This document shows positions 16,122 to 24,405 of a DNA stretch of 64,000 nucleotides, piece after piece (within the stretch, counting starts at the first letter, position 1; every line of letters starts with the position of its first letter). A model generated the notes under the pieces. The model worked only from the letters and a program-made list of their open reading frames with translations. It had not been told where the DNA came from and searched no databases. The DNA is from Dietzia sp. JS16-p6b (GTDB lineage Bacteria; Actinomycetota; Actinomycetes; Mycobacteriales; Mycobacteriaceae): contig NZ_CP024869.1 in the NCBI RefSeq assembly GCF_003052165.1, forward strand, positions 186,001 through 250,000, given 5' to 3'. The position numbers were made by a program, and so were the translations under genes.

Positions 16122-16712
16122 GTGCAGTTCAACCATGGCAATATGGTCGGCCCGACACTCGCGGCGGAGTTGGCCTCGCTCGCCGCCGGGTCGTGGGACG
16201 CCGACGCGGCCGTCGGGGTGCTCCGCGCCCACGGCGTCCGCAGGCCCGAGCTCGACAACGCCAGGTCAGAACGCCTGAAGGAGTGGGCATCGCGGCTGAG
16301 AGCGCCGTTCTCGGCGCCGGACGTGGACTCCACATGCGACGCGATCAACGAGCTGCTGGAATCGGCCGCGTCGAGGCCGTCCCTGAGCACACACGACGGG
16401 CACAAGCCCCACCTGCACTTCGCGGCCGACGGCGACGACGTCGTGGAGCGCGTCAGGGCCATCACCGCAGGCGGTCTGGCGATCTTCGCGGTCGAGTCGG
16501 AGGGCTGTCGTCTGGGGGCCTGTCTCCGCGCGGGGTGCCCCGAGGTGTTCGTCGACACCAGCCGGAACGGCGGACGGCGCTACTGCAGCGCTCGATGCGG
16601 TAACCACGACGCCGTCCAACGGCACCGGGCCCCCGGCCGTCGCCGGGGCCGGGAAGGCCATGCGAACAGGGCGATACCTCGGTCCGCTAGAGAGCACCCC
16701 CCCAGTACATGA
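16122..16712 (+). CDS. CGNR zinc-finger transcriptional regulator
   Basis: About 196 aa. The C-terminal CGNR zinc finger supplies four Cys (GACLRAGCPEVFVD, then RRYCSARCGNHDAVQRHR), the family hallmark, preceded by an ABATE-type N-terminal domain. GTG 16122 (VQFNHGNMVG) is preferred because the divergent 67-aa gene occupies up to 16096. GTG 16071, with GGAGG close by, is an alternative that would make the genes overlap. The 3' end overlaps the convergent beta-lactamase-like gene by 26 nt. The target is unknown. Confidence 0.8.
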   Translation: MQFNHGNMVGPTLAAELASLAAGSWDADAAVGVLRAHGVRRPELDNARSERLKEWASRLRAPFSAPDVDSTCDAINELLESAASRPSLSTHDGHKPHLHFAADGDDVVERVRAITAGGLAIFAVESEGCRLGACLRAGCPEVFVDTSRNGGRRYCSARCGNHDAVQRHRAPGRRRGREGHANRAIPRSAREHPPST

Positions 16713-18531
16713 GGGAGAGCTGCATCGGGAGCGCGAGGGCCGCGCACGTCCCGGCGGCCACGAGATGACTTGACGGCACCGTCCGCCAGCGGCGGGCGGC
16801 GGCGATCGACCACACGATGGCGAGCGCACCGCTGAGCATGGCCAGGGCTGTGAGAGTCGTGTGGGGGGCGGCGAGCGTGGGCCACCCCCACAGCAGAGGA
16901 CCGAGGGGCATGGTGATCGCGGCTGAGAAGGTGACCGCGGTTGCGGTCACCCAGGCGACGGCGATCCCCGGCGCCAAGGAGGGAGTCCGCTCGCGCCCGC
17001 GTCCACGTCGAACGAGCCGCTTCATGGCACCGACCACGACGGCCAGTGCGACCACCACCCACGCGAGCAGAGCGGACATGACCACCCGCCGATCGTCCTG
17101 TGGCGACGCCGGTGTGAGTGTCTGCTCGAGCATGCCGCGGTCTCCGCGCTCGAGCACCGTGATCCCCGACCTGCTGATCCGACCGGCGACGCAACCGGCC
17201 GGGTCGCACCAGCGCCCCTCGCTCTCGGGCGTGAGTCGTCGTCCGTTCAACACGAGGTCGTCCCCGTCGGCGGTCACTCGGACCTGCCCGAGCAGGCTGC
17301 GGAGCAGCTTCTCTGGTCCGAGTCCTGTGAAGAGTCGCTCCTGGAACGAGCCCGTCGGGGTCGTGGCGCGGCTCGACGGCAACCACTCAGGGATGATCGC
17401 CGGGGCCGGACCCGCGGGTGCCGGGTGCGCCCGACCGGCGTGGACCATCCAGTCGATCACTGCGTCTACCACGGCTCCGGTCGCCTCGGTCGCTGCGGCA
17501 TCCTGGGAGTTGACCGCGACGAACACGCCGACGTCCGCCTCCGGGATGAGGGTCAGCCAGGCCTGTCCGTCGGCCCCGGCGTGTTCCAGCACCCGCACGC
17601 CCCGGCGGTGGTCCTCGAAGAACACCTGGGTGTGGCCACCGCCGCCGTGATGCGGTCTGACGCTCGTGGCGCGGGCCTCCTCGACGACCCGTGCAGGCAC
17701 GCCGCCGCCCTCGGTGACCAATGCCGAGAGCAGTGCGGCGGCATCCCGTGCCGACCACCGCAAGGAGGCCGAAGGCGCCTCCGGGACGTCGGGCCACGGC
17801 GCGGCCTCGAACCCGTCCCCGGTCGGAGCGACGATCACCGCGTCGTCCGGATCGGCCGCCTCGTCGAACGTGGCGGAACCGGCGCCGACCGGATCCAGGA
17901 CGGTGCGGCGGGCCGCGTGGGCGAAGTCCGCGCCCGTGGCATTCTCGATCGCTGCGCCGATCAGGGTGTGAGCGACCAGCGGTGAGTAGTGCATACCGAC
18001 CGCGGGGTGCCCCGAGACCGGCGGGTGGCGTTCGAGCCAGTGCGCCAGGGGCTTCCCGAGGTCGCCGGGCCCGGCAGGCGGCGGCATCAGGGTCGACTCG
18101 ACGAGTCCCGCGTGGTGCGTGAGGAGATGTCGCCCCGTGAGGGGCGTGCGGTCGGCGGGCGCCCGCTCATCCCGCAGCACCACCCCGCTGGAGTGTTCGA
18201 TCGGCGCGTCGAGATCCAAGGAGCCCTCCTCGTGCAGCGTGAGGGCGGTCAGGGCGGTGACGACCTTGGAGACCGAGGCGACCGGGAGGCGCGAGTCCGT
18301 GCCGAGGGGGCGGTCCCCCTCGGCGTCGGCGTGGCCCCAGGCCCGGAGAAGCGGGGTCGTCGAACCATCCACGACGGACACGACCATGCCTGCGGTCGAC
18401 CGCCCCACGACTTCCTGCGCGATGCGTTCGATCCGGTCGTGCAGGGCGCCGCCATCCGGTCGGGCCTGGGCGGTCACAGGCGCGAGAGCGGTCAGGGTGG
18501 CCACCAGGGAGACGACGAGAGCGCGGTGCAC
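16687..18531 (-). CDS. Beta-lactamase-fold serine hydrolase with C-terminal membrane helices
   Basis: A 614-aa exported protein: signal peptide (HRALVVSLVATLTALAPVTA), then a class C beta-lactamase/DD-peptidase fold with SxxK at Ser86-Lys89 (SVSK). The second motif reads YSP at Tyr182 instead of YxN. A linker and four hydrophobic helices end the protein. The family includes penicillin-binding-like esterases and peptidases; the substrate is unknown. GTG 18531 is chosen since GGTGGAG precedes it and the signal peptide begins there; the frame is open to 18585. It is divergent from a TetR gene 83 nt away. Confidence 0.85.
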   Translation of the reverse strand: MHRALVVSLVATLTALAPVTAQARPDGGALHDRIERIAQEVVGRSTAGMVVSVVDGSTTPLLRAWGHADAEGDRPLGTDSRLPVASVSKVVTALTALTLHEEGSLDLDAPIEHSSGVVLRDERAPADRTPLTGRHLLTHHAGLVESTLMPPPAGPGDLGKPLAHWLERHPPVSGHPAVGMHYSPLVAHTLIGAAIENATGADFAHAARRTVLDPVGAGSATFDEAADPDDAVIVAPTGDGFEAAPWPDVPEAPSASLRWSARDAAALLSALVTEGGGVPARVVEEARATSVRPHHGGGGHTQVFFEDHRRGVRVLEHAGADGQAWLTLIPEADVGVFVAVNSQDAAATEATGAVVDAVIDWMVHAGRAHPAPAGPAPAIIPEWLPSSRATTPTGSFQERLFTGLGPEKLLRSLLGQVRVTADGDDLVLNGRRLTPESEGRWCDPAGCVAGRISRSGITVLERGDRGMLEQTLTPASPQDDRRVVMSALLAWVVVALAVVVGAMKRLVRRGRGRERTPSLAPGIAVAWVTATAVTFSAAITMPLGPLLWGWPTLAAPHTTLTALAMLSGALAIVWSIAAARRWRTVPSSHLVAAGTCAALALPMQLSLMYWGGAL

Positions 18532-18614
18532 TCGCTCCACCTTTCCGATACGGGCGTGTTGGTTTCTGGAGACTACGGTATGCACATCGGATCGACGACG
18601 TGGGGGGAGGGCGC

Positions 18615-19283
18615 ATGGGGCGCAGCGCGAAGGGGCGTCAGCGTCAGCGCGACGTCGTGGCGGCGGCGTTGCGGTTGGTCGCTCGTGGGGGCATCCCGGC
18701 CGCCTCCGTCCGCGGTGTCGCCGCGGAGGCGGGAATGTCAGTCGGGGCGGTGCGGCACTTCTTTCCCACCCAGGAACAACTGCTGGAACAGGTCATGGCC
18801 GATGTCACCGCCGAGGCCGCCCATCGGCTCGTGCCCCTGATCCGCGCACTGGGCGACGCCACCACCGCCGCGGAAGGGCGGGACGCCGCGTGTGCGCTGC
18901 TCGAAGAACTGCTGCCGCTGGACGAGCGTCGCCGCGTGGAGTGGTTCCTCTGGTCGGCCGTCGCCCACTCCGCGACGCACCCGGCCGGACTGGACCGGTG
19001 GCGGGAAGCCGGGTGGGCGGGCGTCCGACATCAGTGTCGTCGGGTGGTCGGGCATCTCAACGACAGGGCGGTTCCGATCGTCGAGGCGGACACGATGGAT
19101 GTGCACGACGTAGTCGACTCGACCGCGACGATTCCCGAACTGGAGGATCCTGCCCTCGAGGCGAGGGTGACGGCACTCCATGCGGCGCTTGACGGGCTTG
19201 CCGCGCAGCTGACGGCCACCCCGGCGCCTATCGACGGGGCGAGTGCCCGGCACGCCCTCCGAGAGCTGGTCGGAATCCTCTGA
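18615..19283 (+). CDS. TetR family transcriptional regulator
   Basis: A 222-aa protein. The N-terminal HTH has RDVVAAALRLVARGGIPAAS, then RGVAAEAGMSVGAVRHFFPT, and resembles TetR members with a TetR_C_6-like C-terminus. ATG 18615 follows GGAGGG. It is divergent from the beta-lactamase-like membrane protein, the likely target. Downstream lies the remnant of an ABC exporter permease. Confidence 0.88.
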   Translation: MGRSAKGRQRQRDVVAAALRLVARGGIPAASVRGVAAEAGMSVGAVRHFFPTQEQLLEQVMADVTAEAAHRLVPLIRALGDATTAAEGRDAACALLEELLPLDERRRVEWFLWSAVAHSATHPAGLDRWREAGWAGVRHQCRRVVGHLNDRAVPIVEADTMDVHDVVDSTATIPELEDPALEARVTALHAALDGLAAQLTATPAPIDGASARHALRELVGIL

Positions 19284-19312
19284 CCGGACCGGGCGCCGGG
19301 CCCTCGGTCGCC

Positions 19313-19539
19313 GACGGGGGTCGGCTGGGCGGTGGTCGCGCTGATGTTCCTGTGGCCGACTTCGCCGACCTGCTGGACTTCCCCGGGTGGCCCCGGTCGC
19401 TCTCGCCGGTGCACCATCTCGCCGCGGTCCCGGTGGAGGAGTTCGCCCGGCGCCGTTCCTGCTGGTCCTGGTGATGACCGGCGCGCCCGTGACCGCGGGT
19501 CTGGTGGGGTCCAGGCGTCGGCAGGTGGTCACAGGCTGA
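19313..19539 (+). pseudogene. Decayed 3' end of an ABC-2 exporter permease
   Basis: Three short stretches in different frames join into the familiar C-terminus of an ABC-2-type multidrug exporter permease. They are GWAVVALMFL (from 19323), FADLLDFPGWPRSLSPVHHL with PVEEF in the next frame, and VTAGLVGSRRRQVVTG ending at TGA 19537. At least two frameshifts separate them and no start exists. It is a remnant, not a gene. Its former operon may explain the TetR gene that follows 35 nt later. Confidence 0.6.
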
Positions 19540-19574
19540 CTGCGACCGGACGGGGCGTTGGTAGCCTCTGCCGG

Positions 19575-20255
19575 GTGACGAGGACTCGTGGACGGCCGCG
19601 CCGCAACCCCGGGTCGCCGACCGGACTCGGCAGCGAGCAGGACATCCTGCACGCCGCGGGCGAACTGTTCGTCACCAAGGGATTCGGCCGTACCAGCACC
19701 CGGGCCATCGCCGAGGGCGCGGGCCTGCAGCAGGCCAGCGTCTACCACTGGTTCAGCTCCAAGGACGAGATCCTGCTCCGGCTGGTGCTCGGCACCGTGA
19801 TCCCGTCCCACCGGATCGCCGACCGGTTGCTCGAGAGCGACGCCCCGGGACACGTGCTGTTGTGGGCCCTGGCGTACGCCGATGCGCGGCTGCTGCACGA
19901 GGATCCGCAGAACCTGGGTGTGCTGTACTTCGAACCGGCTCTCGACGGCGACCATTTCAGCGAGTTCCACGAGGTCCGGGACTCGCTGCACGAGGCCTAC
20001 CGGGTGCTGCTCGAGCGCACGACGGGGGAACGCGCCACTGACGTCGACGTGGCGATGGTCGTCGGACTGGTGGAGAACGTCATCACCTACCGGCGCCGGA
20101 CGCGGTCACCGATTCCGGACGACACCCCGGCCCGGGTCGCCGATGCCGCACTGACGCTGGCGCGGGTCCCGGACCTCCTCACCGACGAGACCCGGGCCCG
20201 GGGAACCGAGATTCTCGCTGCTCTCGATCCCCCGGGCCCGGGGTCTGTCGACTGA
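19575..20255 (+). CDS. TetR family transcriptional regulator
   Basis: A 226-aa protein with basic N-terminus TRTRGRPRRNPG and HTH (ILHAAGELFVTKGFGRTSTR, then AIAEGAGLQQASVYHWFSSK). GTG 19575 starts exactly at the homologous part; the frame open upstream runs through the permease remnant. It is convergent with the symporter/oxygenase operon, which makes that operon a possible but unproven target. A former partner may have been the decayed exporter. Confidence 0.87.
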   Translation: MTRTRGRPRRNPGSPTGLGSEQDILHAAGELFVTKGFGRTSTRAIAEGAGLQQASVYHWFSSKDEILLRLVLGTVIPSHRIADRLLESDAPGHVLLWALAYADARLLHEDPQNLGVLYFEPALDGDHFSEFHEVRDSLHEAYRVLLERTTGERATDVDVAMVVGLVENVITYRRRTRSPIPDDTPARVADAALTLARVPDLLTDETRARGTEILAALDPPGPGSVD

Positions 20256-20280
20256 CGCCGCCCGCTGGGTGTACTGACGG

Positions 20281-21771
20281 CTAGGCCCTCGCGGGAACCT
20301 CGACGTCCCGGTCCGGTTCCGGCTCGTCGACGGAGGGTGTCGCCGTGGCCTTCCGGGGGTCGGGCCGTGTGTCGGTGGCGGCCACCGCCACGTAGACCAC
20401 GAAGGACACGGCTGCGGCGAGGAACGTCGTCCAGCCGTCGACGCTGGTGGTGATCACCTCGTTCGGGAAGTACAGCAGGGTGTTGTCCACCCCGTAGATG
20501 GTCGGGGTGAAGACGAAGAACCCGAGCCGCACGCCCAGTCCCAGCGCGGCGGAGATGATCAGCGCCCTCGTGCTGACCAGGCGGGTCCACAGGGAGAGCA
20601 GGAACGGCACCACGAGACTCGCGCACAGCAGGTCGAAGGTCAGCGTGAGGAGGATCCCGGTGTGGTTGACCCGGAGTGCGACGACGATGCCGATGGCCGC
20701 GACGGGGACCATCGCCCACCGGGAGGCCTGGAGCACGCTCAACCGCAGATTCCTGGTGTCGAGGATGGTGCCCACGACGATGGACGAGGTCGCGAGGAGG
20801 ATGCCGCTGACCGTGGTGAGGGAGGCGGCCAGCAGGGCCGAGATGACCAGCATCGCGATCGGGGTGGGTACCGGCCCGGTGAGGAGTTGGAAGAGGATCG
20901 GCGACTCGGAGCCGCTGTCCCCGAGCAGTCCCGCCCCGGCCACGGCGACCGCGGCCAGCGGGACACACAGGACCACGGTCCCGACTGCGGCGATCAGGCT
21001 GGCCGCCCTGGCGCCCCGGGCGGACCTGGCCGAGGACACGCGTTGGAAGACGTCGATGGCCACCAGGTTGCCGAAGCCCAGCGCGAAGAGCGTCGCCCAG
21101 TTGATCGCCGCGCCCGCCGCAGGGGCGGTCAGCTGTTCGAGATCCGAGATGCCCAACCCCTCGGCAGCGGTGTACCCGGGGCCGAGGAACATCCACAGCG
21201 TCAGCCCGACGAACCCGACCCCCATCACCACCATGAGGAACAGTCCCGTGTACACGGACGCGAACATCCCGCCGACCATCGTGTAGGCGAGGATCGCGAC
21301 GGTGACGAACACGATCGCGGCCCAGTAGGGCACCCCGACGAAGTGGTCCATCATGTGTCCCAGGGCGACGAGGTTGCCCGCCATGAGGATGCCGAAGCTG
21401 GAGACCGTCAGGACGGCCGACAGTATCTCGCCGGTGCGGCCGAACGTCTGCCGGAAGTAACCGGGCAGGGAGTACAGCTCGCGCTCCCGGACCTTCTCGG
21501 CCACGAAGAGCCCCATCAACAGGAACGACACGGCGATCCCCAGGGGCATCGCGGCTCCGGCCCAGAATCCGAAACCGCCCGCGAGATCCGCCGCTCCGAC
21601 GGTCGCGTTGGAGTCGATCACCTGGGACATCAGCAGGACGGCGACGAGCGGCACGGTCAGCGTGCGGCCGGCGACGGCGAAGTTGCGGTTCTCTCCCCGC
21701 ACCCTCTTCGACGACAACAGACCCAGGACGACGAGCAGGGCGACGGTGCCGCCGATGGCGAGACTGATCAT
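20281..21771 (-). CDS. Sodium:solute symporter family transporter
   Basis: A 496-aa membrane protein with about 13 hydrophobic segments and the SSF fold: SKRVRGENRNFAVAGRTLTV near the N-terminus, ADLAGGFGFWAGAAMPLG, and the DVFQRVSSARSARGARAASL segment typical of the family core. SSF members import sugars, amino acids, urea or carboxylates with Na+; the substrate is not evident. ATG 21771 overlaps the stop of the oxygenase gene (ATGA), so transporter and oxygenase probably serve one catabolic pathway. A polar acidic tail ends the protein. Confidence 0.9.
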   Translation of the reverse strand: MISLAIGGTVALLVVLGLLSSKRVRGENRNFAVAGRTLTVPLVAVLLMSQVIDSNATVGAADLAGGFGFWAGAAMPLGIAVSFLLMGLFVAEKVRERELYSLPGYFRQTFGRTGEILSAVLTVSSFGILMAGNLVALGHMMDHFVGVPYWAAIVFVTVAILAYTMVGGMFASVYTGLFLMVVMGVGFVGLTLWMFLGPGYTAAEGLGISDLEQLTAPAAGAAINWATLFALGFGNLVAIDVFQRVSSARSARGARAASLIAAVGTVVLCVPLAAVAVAGAGLLGDSGSESPILFQLLTGPVPTPIAMLVISALLAASLTTVSGILLATSSIVVGTILDTRNLRLSVLQASRWAMVPVAAIGIVVALRVNHTGILLTLTFDLLCASLVVPFLLSLWTRLVSTRALIISAALGLGVRLGFFVFTPTIYGVDNTLLYFPNEVITTSVDGWTTFLAAAVSFVVYVAVAATDTRPDPRKATATPSVDEPEPDRDVEVPARA

Positions 21772-22817
21772 CGGGTCTCACCCACCAGGGCGGTCTCGCG
21801 ACCGAGCGAGTACAGGGGACGCGCGCCCTCCGGCAGTGCGACCTCACCGTCCGCGATCCGCCTCCTCAGGTAGGCGAAGCTCTGCGCGGTCTGGGCGAAC
21901 AGGTGCTCGCCGGAGTGCATCGGCTCGTACACGGAGTCATTGGACCCGGGGAACGTCAGGGGAGCGACCACCGTGTCGTAGTCGACCGTGAAGAACAACG
22001 GGTAGGAATACCGTTCCCGCGAGACCTTCCGGACCCGGTGCGAGGTGGCGACGAAGGCGCCGTTGGTCCACACCTCCAGCAGGTCCCCGATGTTCACGAC
22101 GATGGCGTCCTCGCGGAACGGGACCTCGATCCACTCTCCCCGGCCGTTCATCACCTCCAGCCCGGGAGCGGTGGGCCTCAGCAGGGTCAACGCCTCGTAG
22201 TCGGTGTGCGCTCCGATCCCGGGACGGTCATGGGCGTCAGGGTTGTGCGGGTAGTGGATGAGACGAAGCTGCGAGGGCGGCTGGGTCACCGACCCGAGGA
22301 AGGTGTCGGGATCGAGGTCGAGGTACCGGGCGAACGCCGCGAGGAGCCGCGACCCGAGGGTGAACACCTCGTCGTAGTAGGTCGTCACCGCCTCACGGAA
22401 CCCCGGCAGATCGGGCCACTGGTTCGGCCCGAGCAGCGGATTGCCGGCCACGTACTCCGGATGGTCCGCCGGCAGATCGATGGACAGGTCGAAGGCCTCC
22501 TTGAGGTCGGGGGTCGCGCCGGCGAAGACCTCCTCCCCGATCGGGACGTACCCGCGGTGATTGGTGGAGTTGCCGATGTACACCTGCTGCTTGACGGCGT
22601 CGGGTTGGGCGAAGAACCGTTGCGAGGCCTCGTGCATGGCTGCGAAGGTCTCGTCGGCCACGCCGTGGTTGACGATGAGGAGGAACCCGACGCCTCGGGC
22701 CGCCTCGCCGAGCCGGTCGACGCACTCCTGAGAGGGGCCACCGGGATCGGCGAGCGTGGACACATCGATGATCGGGATCGACTCGAAGTCGGTGGTGGGA
22801 CGGTGGAGGTCAGGCAT
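21768..22817 (-). CDS. 2-oxoglutarate/Fe(II)-dependent oxygenase (isopenicillin N synthase-like)
   Basis: A 349-aa protein of the IPNS/flavanone hydroxylase superfamily. It has an N-terminal DIOX_N segment (IPIIDVSTL, VGFLLIVNHGV), the iron triad His204-x-Asp206 (GAHTDYEALTLL) and His260 (ATSHRV), and the 2OG-binding RxS at Arg269/Ser271 (RERYSYP). It should hydroxylate or oxidatively cleave a small molecule. It overlaps the symporter downstream by 4 nt and the unknown 240-aa gene upstream by 8 nt. The substrate would be what the symporter imports. Confidence 0.92.
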   Translation of the reverse strand: MPDLHRPTTDFESIPIIDVSTLADPGGPSQECVDRLGEAARGVGFLLIVNHGVADETFAAMHEASQRFFAQPDAVKQQVYIGNSTNHRGYVPIGEEVFAGATPDLKEAFDLSIDLPADHPEYVAGNPLLGPNQWPDLPGFREAVTTYYDEVFTLGSRLLAAFARYLDLDPDTFLGSVTQPPSQLRLIHYPHNPDAHDRPGIGAHTDYEALTLLRPTAPGLEVMNGRGEWIEVPFREDAIVVNIGDLLEVWTNGAFVATSHRVRKVSRERYSYPLFFTVDYDTVVAPLTFPGSNDSVYEPMHSGEHLFAQTAQSFAYLRRRIADGEVALPEGARPLYSLGRETALVGETR

Positions 22818-23532
22818 TGTCGGCTCCTGGGTGGGCTGGTCGGGGCGGGTGGGACGGTCGGGCTGGGGGTATCGGTCCGGCGTCGTGGATCGGGTCGAAG
22901 AACGTGGACGTGCTGCCGTGCTCGCCGGTCTGCCAGGAGAGTGCGAAGCGGCCGTCCGACTCGGGGGAGAGGAAGAACCGGGGAGGCTCGGGGACCGACC
23001 ACGACGAGTACCGGGCGCTCCAGCCCCGGTCGGTCCGTGACCCGATGTGCACCGATGCCGGCCGGTTCCCGGCGGAGTCGGCGCCGAGCGCGAGGCCGAA
23101 GCGGTCGCCTACGCAGACGACCACGGCCTCGGTTCCCTGGTCGTCGACCCCTCGGGCCTCCCACACCGGGCCGGGCTCGTCGGCGCAGCGCTGCCAGAGT
23201 TCGACGTAGTCGAGTTGCCGGCCCACCTCCAGCAGGCCCCACCCCGGCACGTCGAAGAGTTGCCCGATGTCGGCGGAGCCGAAGGCCTCCCCGGCGGCGA
23301 TGGCGTGGACCCATTCGAACTCGCCGGTGGCCGGGTCCGTGCACTCGAGTTCTCCGGCGAACCCCATGCGGAAGTGCGTCGCGCCTGCGGCGTCGGTGGA
23401 GAACCGCGCGTCGCAGAAGTACTGGTCACCCTGGATCCAGACGACGTCCGAGCACTGGTCGGGGACGGAGTCGCGGGAGTGGAACAGGTGGCGCCGGTAG
23501 GCCGCGGGGGCCGGGCGCGGGGCGGGTTCCAT
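22810..23532 (-). CDS. Conserved protein of unknown function, first gene of the oxygenase/symporter operon
   Basis: A 240-aa soluble protein, not assigned to a family. It starts with AYRRHLFHSRDSVPDQCSDV and continues with a beta-rich body (VVWIQGDQYFCDARF, FRMGFAGELECTDPATGEF, GWGLLEVGRQLDYVELWQR) suggestive of a lipocalin-like barrel. The last 25 residues are Pro-rich. ATG 23532 has AAGGAGTCCT immediately upstream. The 8-nt overlap with the 2OG oxygenase means the three genes form one operon. A role in the same pathway is inferred from position only. Confidence 0.8.
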   Translation of the reverse strand: MEPAPRPAPAAYRRHLFHSRDSVPDQCSDVVWIQGDQYFCDARFSTDAAGATHFRMGFAGELECTDPATGEFEWVHAIAAGEAFGSADIGQLFDVPGWGLLEVGRQLDYVELWQRCADEPGPVWEARGVDDQGTEAVVVCVGDRFGLALGADSAGNRPASVHIGSRTDRGWSARYSSWSVPEPPRFFLSPESDGRFALSWQTGEHGSTSTFFDPIHDAGPIPPARPSHPPRPAHPGADNA

Positions 23533-23541
23533 AGGACTCCT

Positions 23542-23558
23542 TCAAATCGATCATTTGA
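23542..23558. promoter_or_regulatory. Inverted repeat operator candidate upstream of the oxygenase operon
   Basis: TCAAATCGATCATTTGA has perfect 6-bp arms (TCAAAT/ATTTGA) around CGATC and overlaps a second pair GATCA-TT-TGATC. It sits in an AT-rich island directly upstream of the ribosome-binding site of the first gene. A repressor bound here would block the operon. Confidence 0.5.
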
Positions 23559-23708
23559 TCGGAAGTAGTCAAACGGTGGTGCGTTGCCGCGCTGTTACGT
23601 AGGCGTCAAAGGATGAGAAATTGGGTGATCACCGCTGGGCGCGTGCCGGTCGTCCCGGCGCCGGCGACACACCGCGAAGCGCCCGCGATCAGCTCGTAGA
23701 GTGGCGCC

Positions 23709-24341
23709 ATGAACCTGCTCCTGCTGTCCCTCGGCGTGGGCGCCGTCCCCGACTTCCTCGCCGAGCACGTGAACCGTCCCGCACCCGTGGTGCGCATCGG
23801 ATATCTGAACGACGCCGCCAGCCCGTACGCGGGGGCCGGGTTCGTGGCCGCGGAACGCGCGCAGTTGGCGGACCTGGGGTACGTCCTGACCGACCTCACC
23901 GCCGCCGATATCGACGACCCGCGTGAGTTCGCCGCCCTGCTCGACGGGCTCGACGCCCTGTACGTCGCCGGCGGCAACACCTTCGTGCTCCTGGCGGCGC
24001 TGCGCCGACACGGCGCGGATGAGGCCGTGGTCGAGCGGGTGCGGGCGGGGCTGCCCTACATCGGCTCGAGCGCCGGATCGGTCGTCGCCGGACCCGGCAT
24101 CGAGCCGGTCAGCCTCATGGACGACCCCTCCGCCGCCCCCGACCTCGCCGACCGCAGCGGACTCGGACTGGTCGACACCGTGGTGATCCCCCACGCGGAC
24201 GGCGCTCTCCCGCCCTACCCGCCCGAGCTCATCGCGCAGATCGAGGAGACCTATGGGGACAGCTACCCGCTGACCCTGGTCAACGACGACCAGGCGCTGC
24301 TCGTCTCGGACGGGTCGGCGCGGCTGGTCAGTTCGCCCTGA
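23709..24341 (+). CDS. Peptidase S51 (dipeptidase E/cyanophycinase-like)
   Basis: A 210-aa protein of the S51 family. The nucleophile elbow is GSSAGS with Ser121; other family features are YVAGGNTFVLLAAL and the C-terminal NDDQALLVSDG block. Members cleave Asp-X dipeptides or cyanophycin. The short length without an N-terminal extension resembles dipeptidase E more than cyanophycinase. A weak ribosome-binding site precedes ATG 23709. It stands alone between the divergent oxygenase operon and the esterase. Confidence 0.85.
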   Translation: MNLLLLSLGVGAVPDFLAEHVNRPAPVVRIGYLNDAASPYAGAGFVAAERAQLADLGYVLTDLTAADIDDPREFAALLDGLDALYVAGGNTFVLLAALRRHGADEAVVERVRAGLPYIGSSAGSVVAGPGIEPVSLMDDPSAAPDLADRSGLGLVDTVVIPHADGALPPYPPELIAQIEETYGDSYPLTLVNDDQALLVSDGSARLVSSP

Positions 24342-24405
24342 GCGGACATCCAGCCGATTCGAGTTCCACCACCCCACGGGGATTCATCCGTTACGGAGGA
24401 TGACC

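Noticed and set aside
16097-16558. Extension of the small minus-strand Cys/His gene to 16558
   Set aside because: The upstream part is antisense to the CGNR gene and lacks similarity. Only the segment up to 16096 looks genuine.
23595-24377. Minus-strand frame of 260 codons opposite the peptidase E gene
   Set aside because: No homology pattern. The plus-strand gene has the S51 nucleophile motif and a good N-terminus.
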